In this document: piece by piece, positions 22,818 to 23,787 of the stretch | Numbering within the stretch: position 1 is the stretch's first letter | How the letters are laid out: each line of letters starts with the position of its first letter | Virus record (IMG/VR): IMGVR_UViG_3300012005_000053 | Coordinates: 1 to 23,787 of that record | From: a virus | Strand: one strand, 5' to 3' | DNA length: 23,787 nt | Notes under the pieces: model-generated | Databases searched by the model: none | Told to the model about the DNA's origin: nothing | The model's input: the letters and a program-made list of their open reading frames with translations, nothing else | Translations under genes and position numbers: made by a program

Positions 22818-23787
22818 TCAGTTGGTCTCGATGGTCAGAGTGGCCTGATCGGTGATCATGCCAAGGCCCCAGATCGCGTACCATGCCAGGGCGTGCTCAC
22901 GGCCGAAGTCGAGGATACCGCCATCGCGCAGTTCGACGGGGAGGGAGATCGCGTGACCGAAAGCGTTGTCGCCGATGATGCTGGCCTGATAGACGGTGCT
23001 GGAGCCAGCATTCAGGATCTGCTTGACCTGAGTCGTCTCGATGAAGACAACATCATTCAGTCGGCCGATCTCACCGAGCATGAAGTTCCCGGGGGCCGCG
23101 TACTTGGTGACCTCGATGAACTCAGGGTCGTCACGGAGTTTGCGGCTCTGGTGCGGGTGGATGAAGGCCACGTAGGTCTCACCCAGGCGCGGGACGTTCT
23201 TGGTGGCCAGGGTCTCAACAGCATCCTTGGTGACAGCGGCGGTGAAGTCGAAGCCACCGGTCAGGCCGTTACGGGTCGTCGCAGCCGAGCCCTTGTTGTA
23301 CGGGCTCAAGCCGTCGAAGGCCGGAGGCGAGGAGAACTTGTTGTAGCCGTAGATGACCGAGGTCGCCTGGAGGAGAGTGTCGCGGGCGGAGCCGTCGAGG
23401 TACAGGGCCATGTTGCGGCCGAGCAGACGAGACGAGGAGGCCATGACGTCATCGAAGGAAGCATTCAGGAGCAACTCGGAGACGGCCACGGCGTACCCGT
23501 GCTCGGCAACGGTGATGGAGAACTGCGACGCTGACAACGCGTTGGTCGTCATGCGAACGCCTTCAACGAGTTGGCTTGCGGCCCCCAGGTTGTTGTACCG
23601 CATGAAGTTGATCGTCAGCCCGGGCTGAACGCCCAACTCCGTTTTCTTGACGGCAAACTGCTCATACCGCAAGATGGGCATTGACTGGAACAGGATCTCT
23701 TTCGACCAAATGACTTGAATGGCCTGACCCAGTTGACTGTTGGCACCTGCATACGCCGTGGGCGAAGCCGACAGCGCCGTGGAACCG
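22818..23787 (-). CDS. Major capsid protein, N4-gp56-like, 5' end cut by window
   Basis: The visible part is 322 residues; the frame stays open to the right edge, so the true start lies outside. An internal ATG at 23681 is not the start, because the upstream codons (AIQVIWSKEILFQS) continue the capsid pattern. Features of the N4-gp56 capsid family include PILRYEQFAVKKTELGVQPG, LTINFMRYNNL, ITVAEHGYAVAVSELLLNAS, FIHPHQSRKLRDD and a C-terminal AISLPVELRDGGILDFGREH with WYAIWGLGMI. The protein builds the icosahedral shell. Its stop lies 20 bp before the decoration-like gene. The scaffold, protease, portal and terminase genes would be expected beyond the right edge. Confidence 0.9.
   Translation of the reverse strand, partial: GSTALSASPTAYAGANSQLGQAIQVIWSKEILFQSMPILRYEQFAVKKTELGVQPGLTINFMRYNNLGAASQLVEGVRMTTNALSASQFSITVAEHGYAVAVSELLLNASFDDVMASSSRLLGRNMALYLDGSARDTLLQATSVIYGYNKFSSPPAFDGLSPYNKGSAATTRNGLTGGFDFTAAVTKDAVETLATKNVPRLGETYVAFIHPHQSRKLRDDPEFIEVTKYAAPGNFMLGEIGRLNDVVFIETTQVKQILNAGSSTVYQASIIGDNAFGHAISLPVELRDGGILDFGREHALAWYAIWGLGMITDQATLTIETN

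Noticed and set aside
22665-23534. Long plus-strand open frame (289 codons) opposite the capsid gene
   Set aside because: It is the antisense shadow of the capsid and decoration genes, which have clear family motifs on the minus strand; it has no convincing ribosome site.
1-23787. CRISPR arrays, tRNAs, rRNA, IS elements, att sites
   Set aside because: No regularly spaced repeats, cloverleaf-like sequences, transposase or integrase genes were seen.

Overview
The window is a late structural-gene region of a tailed bacteriophage (or prophage) with a contractile tail, i.e. a myovirus. Almost everything is encoded on the minus strand, so the region reads right to left: capsid, neck, tail sheath and tube, tape measure, baseplate, then tail fibres. 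Both ends are cut inside genes. The right edge truncates the major capsid protein (N4-gp56-like) and the left edge truncates a probable fibre protein. The host is probably an actinobacterium. This is an inference from the fairly high GC content, frequent GTG starts, tail proteins with sugar-binding modules of the kind common in actinophages, and a tape measure carrying two peptidoglycan-cleaving domains. No host gene, integrase, tRNA or lysis cassette is visible.

Right third (23787 to about 17667, minus): major capsid protein; a head decoration/fibre-like protein; a 127-bp structured gap; two small unassigned proteins; a fibre-like virion protein; a head-tail connector; a small ParB-like protein; a probable stopper; a free-standing endonuclease VII-type HNH gene preceded by a perfect 12-bp hairpin; a 57-aa protein; and a probable tail terminator.

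Middle (17603 to 8254, minus): tail sheath, tail tube, a T4 gp26-like tail assembly chaperone with a probable +1 frameshift extension, a 965-aa tape measure with NlpC/P60 and lysozyme-like domains, a tube-initiator protein, a LysM protein, a gpD-like hub and an OB-fold spike. This order matches contractile injection systems. Genes are tightly packed with ATGA, TAATG or short overlaps, so they are probably translationally coupled.

Left third (8251 to 1): a plus-strand gene for a Pro/Ala-rich exported or anchored protein, with its own promoter-like sequence, interrupts the baseplate operon. After it come gp25-like and J-like baseplate wedges, a C1q-like trimeric fibre, a tail protein I-like adaptor with sugar-binding modules, a beta-helix fibre, a carbohydrate-binding tail protein and the truncated fibre gene.

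The module as a whole is a conventional phage design. The parts most worth a second look are the plus-strand accessory gene, the chaperone frameshift, a small beta-rich domain inserted into two different virion proteins, the endonuclease with its hairpin, and the ParB-like gene in the neck operon.
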